The notes: generated by a model from the sequence alone, not told the origin. DNA of 64,000 nucleotides from UBA10347 sp905182135 (GCA_963925805.1 CAWUSE010000005.1:124001-188000), one strand, 5' to 3'. Numbered from the stretch's first letter, positions 37,114 through 45,546 are shown. Made by a program: numbers and translations.

Positions 37114-39744
37114 TCATAGGCGGGGTGGCTTGCCGCCACGTAACACCGTTTCGGCCCATTTCTGAACCCGGGTGCGGTCGATCTTGGAATTATGGCGCCG
37201 GTCGACCGGGATTGTCGGGGTCACCAGCACTGCGGCGATCTCGGCGGAGACTGCCGCCCGAACAGCAGCGGTAACGAGGGCGTCCGCAACAACAGTTGAC
37301 CCGACAGATTCGCCGGCCACGACCACTGCAAGCTGTTGGTTGCCGATTGGCCCTACCCCAACAGCGACGGCGTGGTCGACACCGGACACTGACTCGGCTT
37401 GCAGCTCGGTCTCTACCGGTGCAAATACGCCAGTGGCGGCATGGATCAGATGATCGACCCGCCCTTCGATCCATAAACGTCCGAACTCGTCCAGATGACC
37501 AACGTCGCCGCTTCGGTGCCAGGAGGCCGCTCGGGTAGGCCCAATCGTGGAAGCCGCCAGGGGTATGTCGCCACTCTTTGTCGGCTTTGCTGACAAGGCT
37601 GCTTGGCCTTTATGGTTGACGCTCGAATCGTTCGTGAACGCATGGCTTTGGTTGCGCCACAGGTGGTCATAGCCCTGGCTCAAATGATTGGCCCGAACCC
37701 AGACTTCACCAAGCATTCCGGCAGCCAGCGGATCAGGAAATGTCCCACTCGGAGCGGTGATCGGGCGGATTGTCAGATCGACTGTCGCCAGTGGCTGACC
37801 GACACAAACACCGGCATCGGACGCATCGGCCCCTATCTCATTGGCTGAAGCAATAGTGACCGGCATGAGCTCAGTCATGCCATAGGGAGTGAAGAAATGG
37901 GCGTTGGGGAACACTGGCTGGATCGTCGCAAGCAGTTGTGGCGACACCGGTGCGCCGGCCGTGGCGACCGCACGAATCGACTGCAGCGCACTGCGGCTAG
38001 GGCCCTGGAGATCATCGGAGGTGGCAGCGATATTGGTGAGCACTGCGGGCGAGGCAAACACGATGGTGGCCTCGATGGCCGTCGCTGCATCGGCAAGGGT
38101 TTGCGCTGTGAGCTTGGCGGGCTTGGTTACATCCATCGGTGGTACGACCGACGGAATACCCAACGCTGGAGCAAGCACAGCGAAGGGCGCGAATGCTACG
38201 ACGGCTTTATCTGACGGCTCGATTCCAAAAGCACCGTGCAGAGCGTCACGCTGCGCTTCGAGTTGACGGTGGGTGTAGACAACGCCCTTGGACGGACCGG
38301 TTGAACCCGAGGTGAATACGACTACTGCTGGGTCATCGGGCAACGGTTCAGCTGGTGTGGTCACCGTCGACCCAGAGCCAGCAAGCTCATCGAGGCTGCT
38401 GAGCCGCAGGCGCGTGGCGGGCAGTCGCAAACTTTTGGCCAACAGCAGGCCGCGCCAATCGCCGACGACATAGTCGGGCCGTGATGATCGAAGCGCTCGG
38501 CGCAGGCCATCGAGCCCAAGCCCAGCATCGGGCGCTACGACGATGATTCCCGCCCGCAGGCAGGCATAGACCAAGACGGTCAGATCGATACCGGGTGGAA
38601 CTAGCGTCGCCAACCGGTCGCCGGGACGAATGCCTGCAACGAGGAGACCTCGGGCAAGGGACTGCACACGTTCGTCGAGCTGGCCAAAGCTGATCGAGCG
38701 TTCGACACGCTCGGTGGCCTTTGACCTCATCTCGATGATTGCCTTGGCATCGTCATTGCGTCTTAACTCGACGGCGGACCAGATGGGCGCTGAGGTGCGA
38801 GGCCCATTCGGGGTCGATATAGGCACCCGGGCACCGCTAACCCGGTCATTGATCCAGGTGTCGATGAGGTCGATGGCGTCAGTGTCTTCGACGATTTGGT
38901 GGCCGGCATCGGGATAACGATGAACGTCGGCATGGGGAAGCCGTTGCATCAGGTCGTGCAGGAACGCGTCAGAGAAGATGATGTCTTTGGCTCCCCACAT
39001 CAACAGTGCCGGAACGTCTTGCAGCTTGTCGAGTCCAGCGGCTACCCCGGCGAGAGTTTCGAAGGACTCATGGGTTTGCTCGATGGGGATGTCTTCGACG
39101 AAGTCGCGGACGCCGGTACGCAACGCAGCGGTGCGATACGGAGCGGCGTACCCGCGGTAGACCTCACGCGTCAGTTGTGGCCGCGCCATGCGAAGGGCGC
39201 CATGCAAGAACATCGGGGTTGTCTTACACGTGGCTCGAAGCGTCGCTCGGGCGATCGAGATCAGCGGCGGCACCTTGACGGCAAGTGGGCGAGCGACGCC
39301 AGTGTTCATCAAGACAACCCCAGCAAGTTGGTCAAGATTTTGTTGCGCCCAACCCATTGAGATCGGGCCACCCCAGTCATGGGCAATCGTGATGACTGGA
39401 CCCTCGATGTCGAGTGCTCGCGTTACCGCAGCCAGGTCTGAAATATGGTCGGCGAGGCGCCGGGGTCCACCAGTGCGTTCAGAGAATCCCATATTCAGCG
39501 CATCAACAGCGATCACCCGCCAGTCGGTCAGCGATTGAGCGAGCCCACGCCACATGTATGACCAATTAGGATTTCCGTGAATACAGAGCACGGTTCCGCG
39601 GGCGGACTCGCGGCCACTATCGAGTACGTGCCACGTGCGTTTTACGCCGTCGGCATCGATGGCAGATACCAGGTTTGACCATGCCGGGTCCAGACCGATT
39701 AGGTCGCGTGGCGGAAGTCGCGCCATTCTGCTTTTGGTGTTCAT
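37114..39744 (-). CDS. oleBC: OleBC fusion: beta-lactone decarboxylase and beta-lactone synthetase
   Basis: An 876-residue fusion. Residues 1-305 are an alpha/beta hydrolase of the haloalkane-dehalogenase type: nucleophile D123 in AHDWGGP, acid D254 in WGAKD, and H282 in AGHQIVED. OleB of this type decarboxylates a cis-beta-lactone to an alkene. Residues 320-876 are an AMP-dependent ligase domain with P-loop FTSGSTGPSKG (477-487) and FTPYGMTELMPV. OleC converts the 2-alkyl-3-hydroxyacid to the beta-lactone. Fusion of the two is known from actinobacteria. Start candidates are 39756, 39744 and 39726; the homologous part begins shortly after. It is divergent from oleA by about 70 bp. Confidence 0.92.
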   Translation of the reverse strand: MNTKSRMARLPPRDLIGLDPAWSNLVSAIDADGVKRTWHVLDSGRESARGTVLCIHGNPNWSYMWRGLAQSLTDWRVIAVDALNMGFSERTGGPRRLADHISDLAAVTRALDIEGPVITIAHDWGGPISMGWAQQNLDQLAGVVLMNTGVARPLAVKVPPLISIARATLRATCKTTPMFLHGALRMARPQLTREVYRGYAAPYRTAALRTGVRDFVEDIPIEQTHESFETLAGVAAGLDKLQDVPALLMWGAKDIIFSDAFLHDLMQRLPHADVHRYPDAGHQIVEDTDAIDLIDTWINDRVSGARVPISTPNGPRTSAPIWSAVELRRNDDAKAIIEMRSKATERVERSISFGQLDERVQSLARGLLVAGIRPGDRLATLVPPGIDLTVLVYACLRAGIIVVAPDAGLGLDGLRRALRSSRPDYVVGDWRGLLLAKSLRLPATRLRLSSLDELAGSGSTVTTPAEPLPDDPAVVVFTSGSTGPSKGVVYTHRQLEAQRDALHGAFGIEPSDKAVVAFAPFAVLAPALGIPSVVPPMDVTKPAKLTAQTLADAATAIEATIVFASPAVLTNIAATSDDLQGPSRSALQSIRAVATAGAPVSPQLLATIQPVFPNAHFFTPYGMTELMPVTIASANEIGADASDAGVCVGQPLATVDLTIRPITAPSGTFPDPLAAGMLGEVWVRANHLSQGYDHLWRNQSHAFTNDSSVNHKGQAALSAKPTKSGDIPLAASTIGPTRAASWHRSGDVGHLDEFGRLWIEGRVDHLIHAATGVFAPVETELQAESVSGVDHAVAVGVGPIGNQQLAVVVAGESVGSTVVADALVTAAVRAAVSAEIAAVLVTPTIPVDRRHNSKIDRTRVQKWAETVLRGGKPPRL

Positions 39745-39814
39745 TCTTAACGGCATATAGTACCGGATAGCCCGTCGACCCTCCCGGGTCTCTACCTGGT
39801 CGTGTGAGTGAACC
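39745..39814. promoter_or_regulatory. oleBC/oleA divergent promoter region
   Basis: The 70-bp spacer must carry both promoters. It includes the small palindrome GACCC-TCCC-GGGTC at 39777-39790, a possible shared operator. No clear -10/-35 pair was identified. Confidence 0.35.
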
Positions 39815-40846
39815 GTGGCAGCCCCGAGATCTCGTTTTTTTAATGTCGCCGTTTCTGGCTTGGCCCATGTCGATGCCGACGTCGAGGTTTCGTCGTCTGA
39901 CCTTGAGAGCCAGATTACCGAGACAATGGAGCGACTGAGCATGCCGCCGGGCCTGCTTGAAGGCCTGACTGGCATCAAGAATCGCCGGTTTTGGTCTGAA
40001 GGAATGGCGCCAAGCGACGCCGCTGCGCTTGCCGCACAAAAGGTGCTGACGCAGACGCCAGTCGACCCGTCCAAGATTGGTGCACTGATTAATACATCGG
40101 TGAGCCGTGACTATCTCGAGCCGTCAACTGCAGCGATCGTGCAAGGCAAGATCGGCCTTGGACGCGATTGCATCAACTTCGATATTGGCAGCGCATGCCT
40201 GGGGTTCATGCAGGGGGCGGCGCTGGCTGCATCGATGATCGAGCGTGGTGAGATCGGGCATGCCCTGATCGTTGCGGGCGAAGACGGTCGTCCAATCGTC
40301 GAAAAAACCATCCGGAACTTGCAAGACACGACCACCGACGATCCTTCGTTTCGCGAGCAGTTCGCCTGTTTGACATTGGGATCGGCTGGTATTGCAATGG
40401 TGCTGTCACTCGCCGAACCCGATGACGGCCTGCCGCGTTTCATGGGTGGACTTAGCGTGTCGGCAACGCACCATCATGCGCTCAGTGTTGGTAACTACGA
40501 CGGTGGTCGTACTGATTCGCAGGCCTTATTGATGGGGGGCCTTGAACTGGCCGAAGACGGATGGGCCGAAGCCGCGACAGCATTTGACTGGTCTATCCCT
40601 GACGTTCATACCTTTGCGATCCATCAGGTCAGCAAGGTTCACACCGACATGCTGGTCGATCTGCTTAAGTTCGATCCTGAACGCACACCGCGGATCTACC
40701 CCGAGTTCGGCAATACCGGACCGGCGTCAGTGCCGACTGTGCTGTCCAAAGAAGTCGACGCTGGCCGCGTCACGCACGGCGACCAGGTGCTGTTGGTCGG
40801 TATGGGAAGTGGCATCAACGCTGCCGCTTTCGAAATTCGCTGGTAG
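39815..40846 (+). CDS. oleA: OleA-like 3-oxoacyl-ACP synthase III family enzyme
   Basis: A 343-residue thiolase-fold enzyme. OleA condenses two fatty acyl-CoAs without decarboxylation to a 2-alkyl-3-ketoacyl product, the first step of long-chain olefin synthesis. Catalytic residues are C128 (GSACLGF), H270 (AIHQVS) and N300 (EFGNTGPAS). E102 (YLEPS) occupies the place of the OleA-specific glutamate. The spacings 26, 142 and 30 between E, C, H and N equal those of Xanthomonas OleA (E117, C143, H285, N315 as I recall). That separates it from ordinary FabH. GTG start; oleBC and oleD are divergent next door. Confidence 0.93.
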   Translation: MAAPRSRFFNVAVSGLAHVDADVEVSSSDLESQITETMERLSMPPGLLEGLTGIKNRRFWSEGMAPSDAAALAAQKVLTQTPVDPSKIGALINTSVSRDYLEPSTAAIVQGKIGLGRDCINFDIGSACLGFMQGAALAASMIERGEIGHALIVAGEDGRPIVEKTIRNLQDTTTDDPSFREQFACLTLGSAGIAMVLSLAEPDDGLPRFMGGLSVSATHHHALSVGNYDGGRTDSQALLMGGLELAEDGWAEAATAFDWSIPDVHTFAIHQVSKVHTDMLVDLLKFDPERTPRIYPEFGNTGPASVPTVLSKEVDAGRVTHGDQVLLVGMGSGINAAAFEIRW

Positions 40847-41142
40847 CTGGTTCGCCAAGACCGAAACCTGTTCCCTCTAACGCAGGTGGGTCAGAGTGCA
40901 TAGCTGAGCGGCGCGGTCACGGGTGTGTATTCGCCTCCCGGAAATGACGAACACACGAGCTCGTCTGTTCCGGGTGATGCGGCTTCAACAAGCACGACAA
41001 TAAGCAGGTTGGGTCATGGTCGGGTTCGCTCCTTAGCCTGCTTGCTGTTGTGTCCGCTCTAACTAAGACATGCACATTTCGATCTGACGGTGCCTTTGGG
41101 GGCGGCAGGTGTCAGTATCGACACGTACTTCGGAGGAACTTC
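40847..41142. other. intergenic region with a short minus-strand frame
   Basis: No gene with a start could be supported. On the minus strand a 40-codon open stretch ending at 40891 reads ELVCSSFPGGEYTPVTAPLS and looks protein-like, but has no ATG and no recognised family. It may be a relic. Confidence 0.3.
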
Positions 41143-41922
41143 ATGACGATCACCATTACCAATGGTCCACTGTCGCCAACCCCGCCCGCCACGGTGAATT
41201 ACACACTCGATGGGCCTAAGAACAAGATGCTGTTCTCACCGTTTCCTCGGCGCGTCCGAGCGGTCTTTGGCGGCGAGGTCGTACTTGATACCGACGATGG
41301 CATGCTGCTGCACGAAAGTGGGCTGCTACCAGCGCTGTACGTTCCTGTCGCCGATGTCCGGACCGATTTATTGACCAAGGCAGAGCACACGACGCATTGT
41401 CCTTATAAAGGCGATGCGTCCTACTGGACGATCACCGCAAACGGCGATACGTCACAGAATGCGGTCTGGGGATACGAAATACCCGTTGAGAGTGCAGCGT
41501 TCATCAAGGGTTTCATGGCGTTGTATTGGGAGCGGGTCGACCAGTGGCTCGACGAAGACGAAGAAGTCTTTGGTCATTTGCGTGATCCGTATCACCGCAT
41601 CGATATTCGACCGACCAGCCGAGCCATCACCGCGTCGATTAACGGACGTGTTGTCGCTGAAACGACTGGCGCCTATGTGCTCTCTGAAACGGGACTTCCA
41701 AACCGTTACTACATCCCCGAGGCCGACGTTCGTGCAGAGCTCTTTACAACCTCGAATACCAGCACCCATTGCCCATATAAGGGTGATACCAACTATCGAA
41801 GCCTGGCCGATACCGAAGCAGGCGCTGATATTGCGTGGATCTACGCTGACCCGTTTGATGAGTCAGTGCGGATTGCTGGCTATTGGTCCTTTGATAGTGA
41901 CCGCGTCACTATTGCTGGCTAG
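41143..41922 (+). CDS. tandem DUF427 domain protein
   Basis: A 259-residue protein with two copies of DUF427 (also called NTP_transf_9). Each contains VRAVFGGEVVLDT- or ITASINGRVVAET-type strands, followed by YVP/YIPEADVR and the hallmark THCPYKGD (about residues 85-92 and 207-214). The function of the domain is unknown; single- and double-domain forms are common in actinobacteria. ATG at 41143 has a perfect GGAGG site 7 bases upstream, and the frame upstream is unlikely coding. It stands alone after oleA. Confidence 0.93.
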   Translation: MTITITNGPLSPTPPATVNYTLDGPKNKMLFSPFPRRVRAVFGGEVVLDTDDGMLLHESGLLPALYVPVADVRTDLLTKAEHTTHCPYKGDASYWTITANGDTSQNAVWGYEIPVESAAFIKGFMALYWERVDQWLDEDEEVFGHLRDPYHRIDIRPTSRAITASINGRVVAETTGAYVLSETGLPNRYYIPEADVRAELFTTSNTSTHCPYKGDTNYRSLADTEAGADIAWIYADPFDESVRIAGYWSFDSDRVTIAG

Positions 41923-42087
41923 TTAGAACCGGCCACCACTCAGGCGCACCTGTGGGACTAGGCGCTTCATCAGTGGAGCGTATTCGCCGTTGTCGAGTGG
42001 GGTCATACGGACTGCTTCTCAGCCCTGGCCGCGTCGATGGGCCCACTACGTGTGCCTGCTGATGCAGCACCCAGGCTGCAGTGGCTA

Positions 42088-42726
42088 CTAGCTAGTGCCC
42101 ATCGGGAAGATGCCAGGCATGATCGAGAAACCGGGCAGGGCCTTGACCCGGTCGGTCCAGCGGCGCAGCGCGGGATAGTCCAGTCGTGAAACGCCACCCT
42201 CTTCGGACAACACAACGTCGGGGAAGATTGCAATATCGGCGATGGTTGGGTGGGAAGCCGAGCAGACCCAATTCAAACCTTCGCGCTCGCGGAACCAGAG
42301 GTGCTCGTCGAGCATCCGAAATAGTCGGTGTGCCCCGGCTCGGCATGCTTCGATGTCAAAGTCGTAGCTCAGGTTCACATAGAGGCGTGCGGCAGATGCT
42401 GTGTTCGTTGTGCCCTCGGCGAAGAGCAGCCATGATGCTGTCTCACCGAGCAGCGCTGGATCGCGGATGGGGTACCAGTGGCCGCTGGGATCGTACTTAG
42501 CGGCCAGGTAGACGAGGATCGCGTGGGCGTCCCACAGCACGTATCCGTCATCATTGATGACCGGGATATGGCCAAGTGGGTTGATCTTCTTGAACTCGTC
42601 GGTCTTGTGCTCGAGGCCGGGAAAAAAGTCGATAGGTACCGACTCGTAGGGCACATCGAGAAGGCTCATCATCAGGCGCTGCTTGTAGCAGTTCGCCGAG
42701 AGCTCATAGTCGTACAGCTTGATCAT
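42088..42726 (-). CDS. glutathione S-transferase family protein, NdmE-like
   Basis: A 212-residue protein with a thioredoxin-fold GST N-domain (MIKLYDYELSANCYKQRLMMSLL, then INPLGHIPVINDDG with the cis-Pro) and an all-alpha C-domain containing HPTIADIAIFPDV. In caffeine-degrading Pseudomonas the GST homologue NdmE forms a complex with NdmC and NdmD and appears structural. Here it lies 15 bp downstream of the NdmD-like reductase, in the same order of function. A genuine glutathione-dependent role is less likely because most actinobacteria lack glutathione, though this is not shown by the sequence. Confidence 0.88.
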   Translation of the reverse strand: MIKLYDYELSANCYKQRLMMSLLDVPYESVPIDFFPGLEHKTDEFKKINPLGHIPVINDDGYVLWDAHAILVYLAAKYDPSGHWYPIRDPALLGETASWLLFAEGTTNTASAARLYVNLSYDFDIEACRAGAHRLFRMLDEHLWFREREGLNWVCSASHPTIADIAIFPDVVLSEEGGVSRLDYPALRRWTDRVKALPGFSIMPGIFPMGTS

Positions 42727-42741
42727 TTGTCGCTTCTGCTC

Positions 42742-44541
42742 CTAGATGTCGAGCACGAGGCGGTCGCCTGCAGCCCGTGACACACACGTCATGATCTGGT
42801 CGCCGGCGTCTCGCTCGCTCTGTTTCAGGTGAACGTCTTGATGATCGATCTTGCCTTCGATGACCGGCACTACGCATGTGCCACACGCTCCTTGTTCGCA
42901 GGACGACGGCATTGCGATGCCCGAGTCGCGAAGGATCTGGAGAATCGACTTGCCGGGCGGTACGTGCAGGTTGACGGCGGAGCGGGCGAGCGCAATCTCG
43001 AAGCTTGACGAGTTATCGATCTCGGTGGTGTTTTTGAAGTACTCGAAGTGCACAGCCTGGTCAGGCCAGCCGGCAGCAGTTGCAATCGTGCGGGCTGTTT
43101 CGAGCATTGGGCCCGGTCCGCAGATGTATACCTGGTTGGCGTGCCCGTAGCCGTCGAGCAGGCGTGCAAGTTCAGCGCCGGTCTCGTCGGGAGATAAGCC
43201 AACGTGGGTGGTCACCGCATCACCAAGCTCGGAGCGGATCTCTTCGAATGCAAGATGTTCATCGGCTTGTGCGAAGTAGTGCAATTCGAACGCCAGGCCC
43301 ATGGGCTTGAGCGCTTGGGCCATCGCCAGCATGGGCGTCACGCCAATACCGCCGGCAACTAGCACTGTGCGAAGTGAATCGCGCCGGAGAGGGAAGTTGT
43401 TGCGAGGCTCCGAAATCGCGAGCACATCGCCCTCGCGCACCGTGTTGTGTAGACATTGTGAGCCACCAGTTGAGTCGGCTTCGAGCTTGACACCAATGCG
43501 ATAACTTGATGTGTCGCCTGGGCCATTGGTGAGTGAGTACTGACGTACCAAACCGTTAGGTAGGTGCACATCGAGGTGAGCGCCCGGCTGAAAAGTAGGT
43601 AGCGGGTCGCCAACCGACACGAGTTCGAAGCCGACGATGTCTTGAGCTGTTATCCACTTGCGAGCGACCTGTACCCGCAACGGTGCTTGGCGATCGAGCA
43701 TTGGCTCTGGCATGACCGAGAGTGCGAGCGACACCTGGTTGATCGTGGCCACCATCGGTTCTGGCGGTGGCAGTTGTGCCGCTGCGGTTTCGGCTGCGAT
43801 CACTAGTTTGCCGAGTGCAGTTGCGTGATGGCGAAGCACCCCAAGCTGTTCGACTTGGGCGGGCACCTCGGTCAGCACGGCTCGAATGATCGAACGATCC
43901 GAGTCCACCGGTTGCACGAAGAACACTGCAGTACTTGATTCCGTAGTGTCCGTCTCGGTTGAGGTGAGGGCGGTTGAGGTGAGGGCTATGGCGTAGTCGT
44001 TGACCTCAGTCGCCGTCATTCGCGCAGTGTTGGCATCAAGCGATGCGACTGGTTGGAAGCGATGTTGGCGGAGCTGGTCGAGCACGACCTGAGAAGGAGC
44101 GTTCACGGGCAGGTTTCGCAGCGTGAATGGGGTGCCGTCGTCGAGCGCAGCCACGATGGGCGGTTTGCCGATTGGGTCTTCGCCTGACCACACCAGCCCG
44201 TATTTCTCGACGGCGGCAAACGTGCGATTACATATCGTACGAGCGGGAGCGTCGGCGGGGTGCGCAGGTATGTACGTACAGCCAGCCGATCGGTTCGAGT
44301 AACGCCAACCGTGATAGCGACACGTGAGTTCGGTGCCGTCGTTGGTGCCGATCGATAGTCGTACACCGCGATGTAGGCAGCGGTTTTCCCACACGTTGAT
44401 GAACTCATCGTCGGCTCGCCAGATCGCGACTTCGCGACCAAGTAATTGGCCGTGGAAAATATGGCGGTGCGGCAGATCGAGCATGGTTGCCACCGGATGC
44501 CACAGTGTCGTTGGGTCGGTCAGTGTCGTTGGGTCGGTCAT
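42742..44541 (-). CDS. NdmD-like Rieske-FNR-ferredoxin reductase
   Basis: A 599-residue electron-transfer protein. N-terminal Rieske [2Fe-2S] motif: C55-x-H57 and C74-x-x-H77 (RCLHRGV, TCRYHGW). After a linker of about 170 residues comes a ferredoxin-NAD(P) reductase module: RQYS at 333-336 for flavin, GGIGVTP at 397-403 and CGPGPM at 474-479. The C-terminal plant-type [2Fe-2S] centre is C548, C553, C556 and C586. A Rieske centre on the reductase is the special feature of NdmD, which feeds caffeine N-demethylases. ATG overlaps the oxygenase stop (ATGA). Two in-frame tandem duplications lie in the gene (listed separately). Confidence 0.92.
   Translation of the reverse strand: MTDPTTLTDPTTLWHPVATMLDLPHRHIFHGQLLGREVAIWRADDEFINVWENRCLHRGVRLSIGTNDGTELTCRYHGWRYSNRSAGCTYIPAHPADAPARTICNRTFAAVEKYGLVWSGEDPIGKPPIVAALDDGTPFTLRNLPVNAPSQVVLDQLRQHRFQPVASLDANTARMTATEVNDYAIALTSTALTSTETDTTESSTAVFFVQPVDSDRSIIRAVLTEVPAQVEQLGVLRHHATALGKLVIAAETAAAQLPPPEPMVATINQVSLALSVMPEPMLDRQAPLRVQVARKWITAQDIVGFELVSVGDPLPTFQPGAHLDVHLPNGLVRQYSLTNGPGDTSSYRIGVKLEADSTGGSQCLHNTVREGDVLAISEPRNNFPLRRDSLRTVLVAGGIGVTPMLAMAQALKPMGLAFELHYFAQADEHLAFEEIRSELGDAVTTHVGLSPDETGAELARLLDGYGHANQVYICGPGPMLETARTIATAAGWPDQAVHFEYFKNTTEIDNSSSFEIALARSAVNLHVPPGKSILQILRDSGIAMPSSCEQGACGTCVVPVIEGKIDHQDVHLKQSERDAGDQIMTCVSRAAGDRLVLDI
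43957..43986. repeat. 15-bp tandem duplication in the NdmD-like gene
   Basis: GGTTGAGGTGAGGGC occurs twice head to tail (43957-43971, 43972-43986), giving the repeated peptide ALTSTALTST. It lies in the linker between the Rieske and flavin domains and keeps the frame. Confidence 0.9.
44503..44538. repeat. 18-bp tandem duplication at the NdmD-like N-terminus
   Basis: Two exact 18-bp copies (44503-44520, 44521-44538) encode TDPTTL twice directly after the initiator Met. The frame is kept. Exact identity suggests a recent event. Confidence 0.9.
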
Positions 44542-45440
44542 GAGGTCACGCTTGCCGAGGTTGGGCTCACTGGGATTACGCCGTAGGTGACACCAAGGTC
44601 CGACAGCCAACGCCGGTACGCGATGGCGACCTTGTCGGCTCGGATGGGCGTCTCTGCCCGCGAGTCCAGCGGTAACAGCTTGGGGTGCTGGTTCTCGAGG
44701 ATTGGTTTGTCTTGGCCGAAAATTGTCTGCTGGAACTTGCGGATGGCCGCGTCGGTATTATCCGGGTCGAGCAGGGACAAGAACATGTGTGCCTCGATTC
44801 GGTCCTGCGCAGTTGGTCGACAGAACAGAGCGATTACGTCCATGCGGTCTTTGTCAAGTGGTGTGGTTTTGTACAAGATCACGCAGAACGGGTGGGGTAC
44901 CCGGTAGAGGTAGTCGCTCATCTGCCCTTCGGTCGAGGTTGTCGCTGCACGAGGTTGATAGAAGACGCACTCGGTTGCCCACACGTCGTTGGTGTCGGGG
45001 TCGATGTGCACGTCGTACTCGACGACCTCGGTGTGCGGCTCGGCGCCCAGCACATCGGTATGCACAAAAGGGAAATGGCCCATGTCTAGGAAGTTCTCAA
45101 CCGCCCGTGGAGCAGATACGTGCACACCAATGGTGCCTGCGTGCACATTGCGGCGATCAGGCTCGCTGAATTCAGGGATGGCGAAGAGTCTGTCGGGGGG
45201 CGAACCCAAACATGTCCACACGTACAAGTACTCGACGAGTATTGGCAGTGGCGTGGCGTCTGCATCAGCGGTTAGCCACACCACAGGATCGCCATTAGCA
45301 TCAAGTCGATAGCTGAGTTGCTCACCCAGCAACACTGCGGTGTTCGGCTGGTCTGTGGTTATTTCATCAAGCGGTAGCAGCGGGTGCCACTGGTCAAGAA
45401 TGACCGGATCTGTGCATGTAGTTGCAACGTTTGCCGTCAA
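44538..45440 (-). CDS. NdmC-like Rieske-type oxygenase lacking the Rieske cluster motif
   Basis: A 300-residue catalytic component of a non-heme iron oxygenase. The mononuclear iron site is intact: bridging D119, ligands H122 and H127 (ENFLDMGHFPFVH), and D244 in QDKPILENQ. The C-terminal YRRWLSDLG is typical of demethylase-type Rieske oxygenases. The N-terminal Rieske fold is only partly kept. It runs from LLGEQLSYRLDANGDPVVW straight to YLYVWTCLG, and the segment that should hold C-x-H and C-x-x-H is missing. NdmC (7-methylxanthine demethylase) has the same deletion and uses the Rieske centre of NdmD. TTG at 45440 is chosen: it lies about 29 bp after a promoter and matches the paralogue's length. 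An upstream TTG at 45536 is less likely. Confidence 0.88.
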   Translation of the reverse strand: MTANVATTCTDPVILDQWHPLLPLDEITTDQPNTAVLLGEQLSYRLDANGDPVVWLTADADATPLPILVEYLYVWTCLGSPPDRLFAIPEFSEPDRRNVHAGTIGVHVSAPRAVENFLDMGHFPFVHTDVLGAEPHTEVVEYDVHIDPDTNDVWATECVFYQPRAATTSTEGQMSDYLYRVPHPFCVILYKTTPLDKDRMDVIALFCRPTAQDRIEAHMFLSLLDPDNTDAAIRKFQQTIFGQDKPILENQHPKLLPLDSRAETPIRADKVAIAYRRWLSDLGVTYGVIPVSPTSASVTS

Positions 45441-45468
45441 AGGGGCCTCATCCCAGGTTGATGATTGG

Positions 45469-45497
45469 AAGCTATCGCCGGACCGCGAAAGTGTCAA
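45469..45497 (-). promoter_or_regulatory. sigma70-type promoter of the ndmC-like gene
   Basis: Minus-strand TTGACA (45492-45497), 17-bp spacer, TAGCTT (45469-45474). The -35 is perfect, the -10 weak. It lies just upstream of the TTG at 45440 and supports that start. Confidence 0.6.
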
Positions 45498-45500
45498 AGT

Positions 45501-45520
45501 GGTTAACCCTTCAGTTAACC
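45501..45520. promoter_or_regulatory. palindromic operator candidate
   Basis: GGTTAAC-N6-GTTAACC, a perfect 7-bp inverted repeat ending 3 bp before the -35 element of the ndmC-like promoter. The position suits an activator or a repressor that responds to the substrate. Confidence 0.55.
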
Positions 45521-45546
45521 CTCTGGAAATATACAAACGGGATCAG

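Noticed and set aside
41414..41926. A 170-codon frame inside the DUF427 gene
   Set aside because: Same strand, other frame, fully covered by the motif-bearing DUF427 reading; composition is Arg/Ser-rich.
45441..45536. The NdmC-like protein starting at the TTG at 45536
   Set aside because: It would place the promoter and palindrome inside the coding region. The paralogue at 54325 supports the shorter N-terminus, and there is no ribosome-binding site at 45536.
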